Below are positions 1 to 8,084 of a DNA stretch of 64,000 nt, piece by piece. Each line of letters starts with the position of its first letter. Positions within the stretch are counted from its first letter, which is position 1. The DNA is from Flavobacterium denitrificans DSM 15936 (GTDB lineage: Bacteria; Bacteroidota; Bacteroidia; Flavobacteriales; Flavobacteriaceae): positions 292,858 through 356,857 of the forward strand of contig NZ_KE384379.1 in the NCBI RefSeq assembly GCF_000425445.1, given 5' to 3'. The translations under genes were made by a program, and so were the position numbers. Under the pieces are notes generated by a model, which saw nothing but the letters and a program-made list of their open reading frames with translations, was not told where the DNA came from and searched no databases.

Positions 1-518
1 ATTTGCACACCGCGTTTGGTTCCCATTAATTCGTGCCATTCGTCAACTACAATGGCACCGCAATTGGCAAAGGTTTTTTCGTATTGTTTTGATGCTAACA
101 AAAGCTGTAAACTCTCAGGCGTTGTAATTAAAAAATCTGGCATTTTGTTTTTTTGCTTTGCTCTTTCGCTTTGAGAAGTATCTCCAGAGCGGATTCCGAC
201 AGTTAACGGTAAATCTAAATCGGTAATAATTCGTTCTGCAGCTTGTTTTATTTCAACAGAAAGCGCTCGCAAAGGCGTAATCCAGATTGCTTTTAATCCG
301 GGTTTGTGTTTCGTTTTATAATCGGGATTTTTTTTAATGTAATCGAGAACTACAGGAACCCACAAGGCATAGGTTTTTCCGCTTCCCGTTGGAGCGTTTA
401 ATAAACCATTTTTTCCCTGCAGAAAAGCTGTCCAAGTTTGCGTCTGGAATGGAAAAGATTTCCAACCCTGACTTTTAAACCAGTTTTCGGCTACTGTATA
501 CAATTCTTCCCTATTCAT
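1..518 (-). CDS. Ligase-associated DEXH-box DNA helicase (Lhr family), N-terminal part
   Basis: This is the first 172 codons of a superfamily 2 DNA helicase; the rest lies beyond the left edge of the window. The reading frame stays open from an ATG at 518 to the edge. Motifs seen in order: Walker A (APTGSGKT), motif Ia (TPLRAL), motif Ib (TTPESL) and a motif II of the form DEWHE followed by LMGTKRGVQ, which is characteristic of Lhr-type helicases. It is the third gene of a minus-strand cluster after an exonuclease and an ATP-dependent DNA ligase, the known Lhr/ligase/Exo repair cluster. The fourth cluster member, a phosphoesterase, may lie outside the window. The gap to the ligase (100 bp) holds a hairpin repeat. 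The family call is firm; the in vivo role is inferred from the cluster. Confidence 0.9.
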   Translation of the reverse strand, partial: MNREELYTVAENWFKSQGWKSFPFQTQTWTAFLQGKNGLLNAPTGSGKTYALWVPVVLDYIKKNPDYKTKHKPGLKAIWITPLRALSVEIKQAAERIITDLDLPLTVGIRSGDTSQSERAKQKNKMPDFLITTPESLQLLLASKQYEKTFANCGAIVVDEWHELMGTKRGVQ

Positions 519-618
519 TTTTTTTAGGTTCAAAGTTGCAAAGGCTCAGAGGGACAAAGTTTAGCTGTTTCATATTTTTTTTTCTTTGAAACTCTGTTAC
601 TTTGTCCCTTTGAATCTT
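519..618. repeat. Intergenic inverted repeat between ligase and helicase genes
   Basis: The 100 bp between the two repair genes hold an imperfect inverted repeat with arms built on CAGAGGGACAAAG and CTTTGTCCCTTTG around a T-rich loop. It could dampen read-through from the ligase gene into the helicase gene. Its low-complexity, word-like sequence is similar in style to other intergenic hairpins in this window. Confidence 0.55.
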
Positions 619-2220
619 TTACGAAATCATACTTTTTAAATCTTCAATAGAATTGGCTTCTTCTATTTTTTTGTCTTGTCGCCATCTCAAAATCCTTGGA
701 AATCTTGTTGCGATTCCGCTTTTATGTCTTTTGGAAAGTGAGATTCCTTCAAAACCAATTTCAAAAACCAATTGTGGCGTTACACTTCGAACCGGACCAA
801 AACGTTCTAAAGTATTCTTCTTTATAAAATCATCTACTTTCCTGAATTCAGCATCGGTTAAACCGGAATAGGCTTTCGCGAAAGTGACGAGTTCTTTTTC
901 TCCGTTTTCATTATTCTGCCAAAGTGCGAAAGTATAATCGGTAAATAAATTCGAGCGTCGTCCGTGTCCGCGCATGGCGTAGGTCAAAACAGCATCAATT
1001 ACAAGAGGTTCAATTTTCCATTTCCACCAATCGCCTTTTTTTCTTCCAACTTGGTACGGCGAATTGTTGCGTTTTATCATTAAACCTTCACTTTTCATTT
1101 CGCGGGCGCGTTCTCTTTCTTTTGTAATATCTTCCCAAGAAGTTAAAGCAACTCGTTTTGAAAGTTGAAATGTTGCCGTAAAATCTTTTATTTCATCGTA
1201 TAAATCTTCTAACAATTTTCTTCTTTCTATATACGGTAAATTTCGAATGTCTTTTCCTTCCCATTCTAAAATATCGTATGCTTTTAAAATTACGGGAACT
1301 TTTTCCAGCAAATTTGACGATATTGTTTTGCGTCCAATTCTGGCTTGTAAATCATTGAAAGTACCAATTTCATTTTCTGGAAAAGCTAAAATTTCTGCAT
1401 CAATTACGGTTCCGTTTGGAATCAATCCGACGAAAGATTTAAACTCCGGATATTTATCGGTAACTAACTCCTCGCCTCTTGACCAAACGTAAATCTCGCT
1501 TTCGCGGATGATGGTCTGTGACCGAATTCCGTCCCATTTGTGTTCGATCGACCAATCTTCGGGATTTCCTAAATCTTCGACTTCACCTTCAATTGGGTAC
1601 GCCAAATAAAACGGATACGGTTTTGATAAATAATCGGAACTTTTTTCATCCAAAATCAATTCCTGAAAAGTAATCGTATTCGGATTCCAATTTCCCATTA
1701 ATTTATAAGCCAAAGCATCTTCATCTACATTTTCCGCTTTTGATAACGCTCTTGTCATTAATTTTTGGCTTACGCCGATTCTGAAACTTCCGGTAATTAA
1801 TTTGGTAAAAACGAAGCGTTCGTAATAATTTAGAGCAACCCAATTTTCATGTAGATATTCTTTTTTCTCCGAATCGGTTTTCTTTTTTAAGGCAATAATT
1901 TCCTGTAGAAATTCGGTTAAACTTTTATCAGAATGTTCTTTTGTGGTTGGAATTATAAGTGCAATTGTTTCAGCCAAATCACCTACTATATGATAACTTT
2001 CTTCAAAAAGCCATAATGGAATATTGGCTAATTCATTTGCCCAAAGTCTTAACAAAGTTGTATTAACCGGTCGCGCCGGACGACGATGCGAAAGAATGGC
2101 GATTGTCCATACTTTATCTTCTGGCGACGCATTTTTAAAATACGTTGTCAGAGCATCGACTTTTACGTTCGTTTTATTTGAACTGTCCAGCGTTTTTATG
2201 AGTTGGGCGAAATTTTTCAT
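619..2220 (-). CDS. ATP-dependent DNA ligase (ligase-associated repair cluster)
   Basis: This 533-residue protein seals DNA nicks using ATP. The nucleotidyl-transferase motif I is EHKWDGIR at residues 226-233, with K228 as the predicted AMP-accepting lysine. Later collinear motifs include SEGLMIKR (motif IV region) and the GDWWKWKIEP stretch (motif V). The N-terminal 200 residues form the helical DNA-binding domain of LigB/LigC-type ATP ligases. The essential NAD-dependent LigA would be elsewhere, so this is an accessory repair ligase. The start lies 6 bp after the stop of the upstream exonuclease gene, implying co-transcription. The helicase gene follows 100 bp downstream. Confidence 0.93.
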   Translation of the reverse strand: MKNFAQLIKTLDSSNKTNVKVDALTTYFKNASPEDKVWTIAILSHRRPARPVNTTLLRLWANELANIPLWLFEESYHIVGDLAETIALIIPTTKEHSDKSLTEFLQEIIALKKKTDSEKKEYLHENWVALNYYERFVFTKLITGSFRIGVSQKLMTRALSKAENVDEDALAYKLMGNWNPNTITFQELILDEKSSDYLSKPYPFYLAYPIEGEVEDLGNPEDWSIEHKWDGIRSQTIIRESEIYVWSRGEELVTDKYPEFKSFVGLIPNGTVIDAEILAFPENEIGTFNDLQARIGRKTISSNLLEKVPVILKAYDILEWEGKDIRNLPYIERRKLLEDLYDEIKDFTATFQLSKRVALTSWEDITKERERAREMKSEGLMIKRNNSPYQVGRKKGDWWKWKIEPLVIDAVLTYAMRGHGRRSNLFTDYTFALWQNNENGEKELVTFAKAYSGLTDAEFRKVDDFIKKNTLERFGPVRSVTPQLVFEIGFEGISLSKRHKSGIATRFPRILRWRQDKKIEEANSIEDLKSMIS

Positions 2221-2226
2221 TTACAT

Positions 2227-3279
2227 TTAATTTTCAGAAATAATCGAAGTTTCATTTTGATCTATTTCTGCTTTATCCTCTTTTTCCATTTCGGCAGTTT
2301 CGCCTTCATATTGTGTTTTTTCGGTTCTGGCGTCGTAACCTAATTCTCTTAAATATTTGGCAAAAATGTCGGTATAACCATGCGTACAGATTACACGTTC
2401 TGCACCAGTTGCTTTTACACTTTCCAGTAAAGAATGCCAATCACAATGATCACTTAAAACAAAACCCTTATCGATGGCGCGTCTTCGTCTTGCGCCACGA
2501 AAAGCCATCCATCCGCTTGCTGCTCCAGTTACAAATGGTGTCATTTTTCTAATCCAAATACTTCCGTGTGCACTTGGCGGAGCGAGAACAATATTTCCTA
2601 AAAGCGCTTCTCTTTTTGTTTCTCTGGTAATTAATTCGGTTGGAGGAAAATCAATCATTGGACGTAAAACATTGGTCATATTTTCGATTGCGCCGTGCGT
2701 ATATATTTTTCCAATATTGGTATCTAAGTATTTTAAAAGTCTTTGCGCTTTTCCTAAAGAATAGCCAAACAGAATTGAAGTTCTGCCTTCTGCTTTATTT
2801 TCGGCCCACCAATTGTTGATTTCGGAAATAACTTCGGCTTGCGGTGTCCAGTTAAAAGCGGGCAATCCAAAAGTGCATTCGGTTATAAATGTGTCGCATT
2901 TTACGACTTCGTATGGAGTTGAAATTCCGTCGTCTTCGGTTTTATAATCTCCGGTAAAAACCCAGACTTCGCCTTTGTGTTCGACCCTGATTTGTGAGCT
3001 TCCAATAATATGTCCGGAGGGATGAAGGGAAAATTTCACATTATTGACTACAAAGGTTTCTCCCCATTCTTTTCCCGTTACATTTATTTCTCCTAACCGA
3101 TGACGAATAATAGGAACATTAGTATTATGCGTAATATAATTTTGATGTCCCCAGCGCGCGTGATCAGCATGTCCGTGTGTAATGATCGCATTTTTTACAG
3201 GTCGCCACGGATCAAGATAAACATCGGCTTGCTGGCAATAAATACCTTTGTCATTAAAAGCTAAAAGCGGTATTTTCAT
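2227..3279 (-). CDS. Ligase-associated DNA exonuclease, metallo-beta-lactamase fold
   Basis: This is a 350-residue nuclease of the SNM1/Artemis-like metallo-beta-lactamase group, known in this cluster as the ligase-associated exonuclease Exo. The metal-binding signature HGHADH is at residues 35-40, and further conserved pieces GDYKTEDDG and SDHCDW are present. A longer frame opens at 3318, but the best -7 promoter match lies at 3316-3323. Transcription from it would begin downstream of that start, so the ATG at 3279 (MKIPLLAF) is preferred. It is the first gene of the exonuclease-ligase-helicase operon and probably trims DNA ends before ligation; that step is inferred. Confidence 0.9.
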   Translation of the reverse strand: MKIPLLAFNDKGIYCQQADVYLDPWRPVKNAIITHGHADHARWGHQNYITHNTNVPIIRHRLGEINVTGKEWGETFVVNNVKFSLHPSGHIIGSSQIRVEHKGEVWVFTGDYKTEDDGISTPYEVVKCDTFITECTFGLPAFNWTPQAEVISEINNWWAENKAEGRTSILFGYSLGKAQRLLKYLDTNIGKIYTHGAIENMTNVLRPMIDFPPTELITRETKREALLGNIVLAPPSAHGSIWIRKMTPFVTGAASGWMAFRGARRRRAIDKGFVLSDHCDWHSLLESVKATGAERVICTHGYTDIFAKYLRELGYDARTEKTQYEGETAEMEKEDKAEIDQNETSIISEN

Positions 3280-3315
3280 AGTAATAGAATTAAGACATTC
3301 TCTTTTGAAGCAACT

Positions 3316-3323
3316 CAAATTTA
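3316..3323 (-). promoter_or_regulatory. -7 promoter element for the repair operon
   Basis: On the minus strand the sequence reads TAAATTTG, a full match to the Bacteroidetes -7 consensus TAnnTTTG. A TTG lies 24 bp further upstream, slightly wide for a -33 element. It sits about 37 bp before the preferred exonuclease start. Confidence 0.5.
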
Positions 3324-3390
3324 AAGCTTTATAGAATCACTAATTTTACAACTTCACACAATTAGTTTATTAAATTACAACTTTTTAATA

Positions 3391-3429
3391 TTGTATTGTG
3401 ATAAATTCAAATTATCATTTGTACTTTTG
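3391..3429 (+). promoter_or_regulatory. Promoter of pruA (-33 and -7 elements)
   Basis: TACTTTTG at 3422-3429 matches the TAnnTTTG -7 consensus. A TTGTATTG stretch at 3391-3398 supplies a -33 TTG at an acceptable spacing. The expected transcript start leaves a leader of about 35 nt before the pruA ATG. Confidence 0.6.
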
Positions 3430-3471
3430 TAAAAAATTAAACAATTCGTAAATTTTAAAATAATTTATCCC

Positions 3472-5097
3472 ATGTTAAAAGGATTCTTTCATGTACCAAA
3501 AGCGGTAAACGAGCCTGTAAAAAGCTACGCACCGAACTCACCAGAAAAAGCAGCTGTTCAGGCAGCGTACACCACAATGTGGAATTCTCAAATTGACGTT
3601 CCTTTACATATTGGAAGCGAAGAAATTAGAACTGGAAACACAAGAAATATTACAGCTCCTCACGATCACCAACACGTAGTTGGAAAATATCATTTAGCTG
3701 AAAAACAACATATTGAAAAAGCAATCGCTAATGCACTTGAATCAAGAAAAGCATGGGCAAACATGGCATGGGAACAACGTGCTGCTATTTTCTTAAAAGC
3801 TGCTGAACTTATCGCAGGACCATACAGAGCTCGTATTAACGCAGCAACAATGATTGGTCAGTCTAAAAATATTCACCAGGCAGAAATTGATGCTTCTTGT
3901 GAATTAATTGACTTTTTACGTTACAATGTTGAGTTCATGACTCAAATCTACAATGATCAGCCAAAATCAGATTCTTCTGTTTGGAATCGTGTAGAATACA
4001 GACCATTAGAAGGTTTTGTATACGCAATTACTCCATTCAACTTTACTGCTATCGCTGCAAACCTTCCTGCAAGCGCTGCAATGATGGGGAATGTTGTTGT
4101 TTGGAAACCAAGTGACAGCCAAGTATTTTCTACTAAAATCATTTTGGACGTTTTCAAAGAAGCTGGAGTTCCAGATGGCGTTATCAACGTAGTTTTTGGA
4201 GACGCTTTAATGATTACTGATACTGTTTTAGCAAGCCGTGATTTCGCTGGTGTTCACTTTACAGGTTCAACTCACGTATTTAAAGATATTTGGGCTAAAA
4301 TTGGAGCAAACATCCACAATTACAAAACATACCCAAGAATCGTTGGTGAAACTGGTGGTAAAGATTTTATCATTGCTCATCCAAGCGCAAACGTAAAACA
4401 AGTAGTTACTGGAATTACTCGTGGAGCATTTGAATTCCAAGGACAAAAATGTTCTGCAGCTTCTAGAGCTTATATTCCACAAAGTTTATGGCCGGCTGTA
4501 AAAGAACAATTAATTACTGACGTAAAATCGATGAAAATGGGTTCTCCAGAAGATTTTGGAAACTTTATTACGGCAGTTATTCACGAAGGCTCTTTTGATA
4601 AATTAGCTAGTTATATTGACCAAGCTAAAAAAGATGCTGATGCAGAAATCATCATTGGAGGAAATTACGATAAATCAGTTGGATACTTTATTGAGCCAAC
4701 AGTTATTGTAACTACAAATCCTAAATATACTACAATGGAAACTGAGTTATTCGGACCAGTTATCACGATTTATGTTTACGAAGATGCAAAATGGGAAGAG
4801 ACATTAGAATTAGTTGATACTACTTCTGAGTACGCTTTGACCGGAGCGGTTTTCAGCCAAGATCGTTATGCTATTGAAGTAGCTACAACTAAATTGCAAA
4901 ATGCTGCTGGTAACTTCTACATCAACGACAAACCAACTGGAGCAGTTGTTGGAATGCAACCATTTGGTGGAGCAAGAGCTTCTGGAACTAACGACAAAGC
5001 AGGTTCTGCATTGAACTTATTACGTTGGGCTTCTCCAAGAACGATCAAAGAAACGTTTGTAACTCCAGAAGATTACAGATATCCTTTCTTAAGATAA
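3472..5097 (+). CDS. pruA: L-glutamate gamma-semialdehyde (1-pyrroline-5-carboxylate) dehydrogenase
   Basis: This 541-residue NAD-dependent aldehyde dehydrogenase oxidises glutamate semialdehyde to glutamate, the second step of proline breakdown. The ITPFNFTA and WKPSD cofactor motifs are present. FTGS is at 263-266, the general base glutamate E293 sits in VGETGGKDF, and the catalytic cysteine C327 sits in GQKCSAA. Length and the long N-terminal extension match the monofunctional, eukaryote-like form usual in Bacteroidetes rather than the bifunctional PutA. It is a single-gene unit with its own promoter and a strong terminator. No proline dehydrogenase is next to it. Confidence 0.95.
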   Translation: MLKGFFHVPKAVNEPVKSYAPNSPEKAAVQAAYTTMWNSQIDVPLHIGSEEIRTGNTRNITAPHDHQHVVGKYHLAEKQHIEKAIANALESRKAWANMAWEQRAAIFLKAAELIAGPYRARINAATMIGQSKNIHQAEIDASCELIDFLRYNVEFMTQIYNDQPKSDSSVWNRVEYRPLEGFVYAITPFNFTAIAANLPASAAMMGNVVVWKPSDSQVFSTKIILDVFKEAGVPDGVINVVFGDALMITDTVLASRDFAGVHFTGSTHVFKDIWAKIGANIHNYKTYPRIVGETGGKDFIIAHPSANVKQVVTGITRGAFEFQGQKCSAASRAYIPQSLWPAVKEQLITDVKSMKMGSPEDFGNFITAVIHEGSFDKLASYIDQAKKDADAEIIIGGNYDKSVGYFIEPTVIVTTNPKYTTMETELFGPVITIYVYEDAKWEETLELVDTTSEYALTGAVFSQDRYAIEVATTKLQNAAGNFYINDKPTGAVVGMQPFGGARASGTNDKAGSALNLLRWASPRTIKETFVTPEDYRYPFLR

Positions 5098-5147
5098 TAT
5101 TAGTTTAAAGTTTCAGGTTTAAAGTTATAAATCTGACTACAGATACA

Positions 5148-5177
5148 AAGCCGATTCTCTATAGGAATCGGCTTTTT
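5148..5177 (+). terminator. Rho-independent terminator of pruA
   Basis: Stem AAGCCGATTC pairs with GAATCGGCTT around a short loop and is followed by five Ts. Confidence 0.85.
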
Positions 5178-5311
5178 AATTTTATGCTTTTAAATCAAAT
5201 TATTTGTAGTCTTTTTCTTATACTATTGTATTTCAACCAATTACAACTCTAAAAAAACTTATTCTATCATTTTTAAAACTTTTAGAAACAATTCATTATT
5301 AGGCATCAATA

Positions 5312-5319
5312 TACATTTG
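5312..5319 (+). promoter_or_regulatory. -7 element of the orphan gene at 5369
   Basis: TACATTTG matches TAnnTTTG and lies 49 bp before the ATG. No clear -33 TTG is visible. Confidence 0.4.
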
Positions 5320-5368
5320 CCCTGTTATAAAATAAACTGAAAAGAAAATTTAAAAGCGATAAAGAAAT

Positions 5369-6094
5369 ATGAAGAACTTGAATACGCCATCAATTATTTT
5401 AAAATCAAAATGCATTGGTCATCCAATCGACTTTAAATGGAATAAAAAAAAGGCAGAACAATTTTTAGATTGCCTTGAAAGTAATGAAGATCTTGAAATT
5501 GCTTTATCCCATATTAACCACAAAGCTTCAGTCGCTTTGACTGCAGCATTATTAGAATGGGTGCTTTGCCGTTTTTCAGGATACAGCAAAGCCACCAATG
5601 ATATTCAGGAACGCATTGAAGCATTATGGTGCTCTACAATAAACCTAGAAAGCACAAACCCTTTAGAATTTGATTTAGATCTTAATTTCCCAACTTCGGA
5701 CCACATCAACGGACCAATTTGGGTGGCGCTTATGACCGCTAGAATGATTGATGTAAATTACAGAAAAGGAACTTATTTTATTCAGAACGAGCTTGCAGGA
5801 TTAGTCCTTTTAGTGAGACACATTACCCCAAAAAAGAAAGTATTTGATAAATGGTTTAATAAAATCGTTGTCGAATTGGGCCACTTTTATCCTTGCCCAT
5901 ACAAATATGACGAAAACAGAGACGAAGAAGACTTTTATGATTCATCAAACGAACCGGCAATATGTAGAGAGTTTTTCTTTGATTCAGAATTTGAATATAC
6001 CCCAGAAGCATCAAAAAATGCAGTGAATAATTTCATTAACAATTTAGACTTCAATTCAAATCCATTTATTCACATATCTGAAAAAGCATCTTAA
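5369..6094 (+). CDS. Hypothetical protein, orphan
   Basis: This is a 241-residue soluble protein that I do not recognise. It has no signal peptide, membrane segment or known catalytic motif. The N-terminal half reads as amphipathic helices (residues 24-75), the middle contains a hydrophobic stretch around LAGLVLLVRH, and the C-terminal third is acidic and rich in Asp, Glu, Phe and Tyr. It stands alone between pruA and the convergent rsmG, with its own -7 element and a shared terminator. Such compact acidic orphan proteins are sometimes immunity proteins, but no toxin gene is adjacent and that reading is speculative. Confidence 0.75.
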   Translation: MKNLNTPSIILKSKCIGHPIDFKWNKKKAEQFLDCLESNEDLEIALSHINHKASVALTAALLEWVLCRFSGYSKATNDIQERIEALWCSTINLESTNPLEFDLDLNFPTSDHINGPIWVALMTARMIDVNYRKGTYFIQNELAGLVLLVRHITPKKKVFDKWFNKIVVELGHFYPCPYKYDENRDEEDFYDSSNEPAICREFFFDSEFEYTPEASKNAVNNFINNLDFNSNPFIHISEKAS

Positions 6095-6115
6095 TTATAA
6101 TTCATTTTAAAATGC

Positions 6116-6162
6116 AAAACCCGATAATACCACTGAAATCAAGTGATCATTATCGGGTTTGT
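6116..6162. terminator. Bidirectional terminator between the orphan gene and rsmG
   Basis: AACCCGATAAT pairs with ATTATCGGGTT across a loop of about 20 nt. An A-tract on one side and Ts on the other suit both convergent genes. Confidence 0.75.
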
Positions 6163-6178
6163 TGTATTTATAACTATC

Positions 6179-6808
6179 TTACGGTTTGAACTTTAAAGGC
6201 AAATGCACCACTTTTTTTGTTTCAAAAAATTCATCTTCAAAATAATCTGCCAAATCGTACAAAGTAGCATTTGGAAAATCTTTCAATTCTTCACTCAAAT
6301 CACCTCCTTTTAAATAAAGAATTCCATTTTTTAAAGTATGCTTGTTCTGTTTTTTGATTTTATCTTTTATCCAAGAAACAAAGTCAGGCATATTAGTTAC
6401 AGCGCGGCTAACAATAAAATCAAAATCGCCTTTAACCAATTCGGCACGTTTTTGTTCTGCCTTTACATTCTTTAATTCTAGTGCTTCAGCAACGCCCTGA
6501 ACCACTCTAATTTTTTTAGCAATAACATCAATTAGATAAAAACGTGTTTCAGGAAACAAAATCGCCAGTGGAATTCCGGGGAAACCACCACCTGTTCCAA
6601 CATCCAAAACAGTAGTGCCTGGCTCAAATTTCATGATTTTTGCAATTCCCAACGAATGCAAAATGTGTTTTGTATATAAGGAATCAATGTCTTTACGTGA
6701 AATAACATTGATTTTTTCATTCCAATCGTGGTATAAAAAGTCTAATTGTTGAAATTGTTTGATTTGAAGATCGGTCAAATCAGGAAAATATTTCAATATC
6801 TCATCCAT
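6179..6808 (-). CDS. rsmG: 16S rRNA (guanine527-N7)-methyltransferase
   Basis: This 209-residue SAM-dependent methyltransferase (RsmG/GidB) modifies G527 of 16S rRNA near the decoding site. The SAM-binding motif VLDVGTGGGFPGIP spans about residues 67-80, and the FIVSRAV stretch typical of the family follows near the middle. Length is normal for the family. The gene is monocistronic, convergent with the orphan gene at 5369 and divergent from the desaturase. In other species loss of this enzyme gives low-level streptomycin resistance. Confidence 0.95.
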   Translation of the reverse strand: MDEILKYFPDLTDLQIKQFQQLDFLYHDWNEKINVISRKDIDSLYTKHILHSLGIAKIMKFEPGTTVLDVGTGGGFPGIPLAILFPETRFYLIDVIAKKIRVVQGVAEALELKNVKAEQKRAELVKGDFDFIVSRAVTNMPDFVSWIKDKIKKQNKHTLKNGILYLKGGDLSEELKDFPNATLYDLADYFEDEFFETKKVVHLPLKFKP

Positions 6809-6824
6809 TGCTGTAAATTTTTAA

Positions 6825-6832
6825 CAAAAGTA
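6825..6832 (-). promoter_or_regulatory. -7 element of rsmG
   Basis: The minus strand reads TACTTTTG, a full TAnnTTTG match, 17 bp before the rsmG ATG. Confidence 0.5.
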
Positions 6833-6856
6833 CTACTTTACGATTGAAATATTTAA

Positions 6857-6896
6857 CTCAAATTTGCAAATTGAGAATTTATAATAATTACCTTTG
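6857..6896 (+). promoter_or_regulatory. Desaturase promoter with a palindrome over the -33 region
   Basis: TACCTTTG at 6889-6896 matches the -7 consensus. The TTTG at 6863-6866 is 22 bp upstream. AATTTGCAAATT at 6861-6872 is a perfect 12-bp palindrome, and the wider CTCAAATTTGCAAATTGAG is symmetric apart from one extra A. It overlaps the -33 position and could be an operator. Confidence 0.5.
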
Positions 6897-6915
6897 AAAA
6901 CTATTTAAAATAATT

Positions 6916-8010
6916 ATGAATAACCCTGCACCTACATTTGCAAGACAAGACAATCTGAAGTTTTTCAGAACGCTTAACTCTCGCGTAAACAATTATTTCA
7001 AAGAAAATAATATTCAAAAAACTGGAAACTGGAAACTGCATCTAAAAGCTGTTATTCTTTTTGCTGTTTTTTTAACACCATACTTTTTGATCCTTACACT
7101 TGATATGCCATTTTGGGTAATGTTATTGTTATCTATCGTAATGGGCGTTGGAATGGCAGGCGTTGGAATGAACGTAATGCACGATGGAAATCACGGTTCT
7201 TACTCAAACAAAAGCTGGATTAATAAAATAATGGGGGGTACAATTTATGTTTTGGCTGGAAATGTCTACAATTGGCAGGTTCAACATAACGTATTGCACC
7301 ACACTTATACTAATATTCCTGGACACGATGAAGATTTAGATGCTGGACGCATCATTCGTTTCACAAAACACGCTGAATGGCATAGTTTTCACCGTTTTCA
7401 ACATTATTACTCTGTTTTCTTATACGGATTATTGACTTTCAATTGGGCAATTACAACCGATTTCAAACAAATGCGTAATTACCTTAAAAGAAAATTATCT
7501 TACGGCGAACCAAAAAGCCCTAAAATTCTTTGGACAACTTTAATCATCACAAAAATCATCTACGCATCAATCTGGATTGTTTTACCAATTGTAATTGGAA
7601 TTACATGGTGGAAAGTACTTCTTGGATTTTTTGTAATGCACTATACAACAGGATTAATATTAAGTATAGTTTTCCAGTTAGCACACGTTGTTGACCACAC
7701 AACCAATCCAGAGCCAAATGAATTAGGCGAAATGGACAATACTTGGGCCATTCATCAATTGTACACTACCACTAACTTTGCGCCTAAAAATGCTATCGTA
7801 AACTGGTATACAGGTGGATTAAATCATCAAATCGAGCATCATATTTTTCCTAATATCAGTCACATTCACTATGGTAAAATTGCTAAAATCGTAAAAGAAA
7901 CTGCAAAGGAATGTAACTTACCATATTACGAATATAAAACAATGCGAAGTGCTGTTATTGCTCACTTCAAGCATTTACGAGAATTGGGAATGAAGCCAGA
8001 ATTAGCATAA
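6916..8010 (+). CDS. Membrane fatty acid (acyl-lipid/acyl-CoA) desaturase
   Basis: This 364-residue integral membrane desaturase introduces a double bond into acyl chains with a di-iron centre. The three histidine boxes are H89-DGN-H93, H124-NVL-H128-H129 and HQIEHH at 304-309. The third box has Q305, as in front-end (delta-5/delta-6) and linoleoyl-CoA type desaturases. Hydrophobic segments lie near residues 45-85, 105-120 and 205-260. No cytochrome b5 domain is fused, so electrons must come from a separate donor. The gene has its own promoter with a palindrome that may couple expression to lipid status or temperature; that is inference. Confidence 0.9.
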   Translation: MNNPAPTFARQDNLKFFRTLNSRVNNYFKENNIQKTGNWKLHLKAVILFAVFLTPYFLILTLDMPFWVMLLLSIVMGVGMAGVGMNVMHDGNHGSYSNKSWINKIMGGTIYVLAGNVYNWQVQHNVLHHTYTNIPGHDEDLDAGRIIRFTKHAEWHSFHRFQHYYSVFLYGLLTFNWAITTDFKQMRNYLKRKLSYGEPKSPKILWTTLIITKIIYASIWIVLPIVIGITWWKVLLGFFVMHYTTGLILSIVFQLAHVVDHTTNPEPNELGEMDNTWAIHQLYTTTNFAPKNAIVNWYTGGLNHQIEHHIFPNISHIHYGKIAKIVKETAKECNLPYYEYKTMRSAVIAHFKHLRELGMKPELA

Positions 8011-8084
8011 AAACTAAAAAAATCTATTAATAATTAACCTTCCTTAAACAACACAGCAAATTTAAGGACATCAAAAATTTTATA

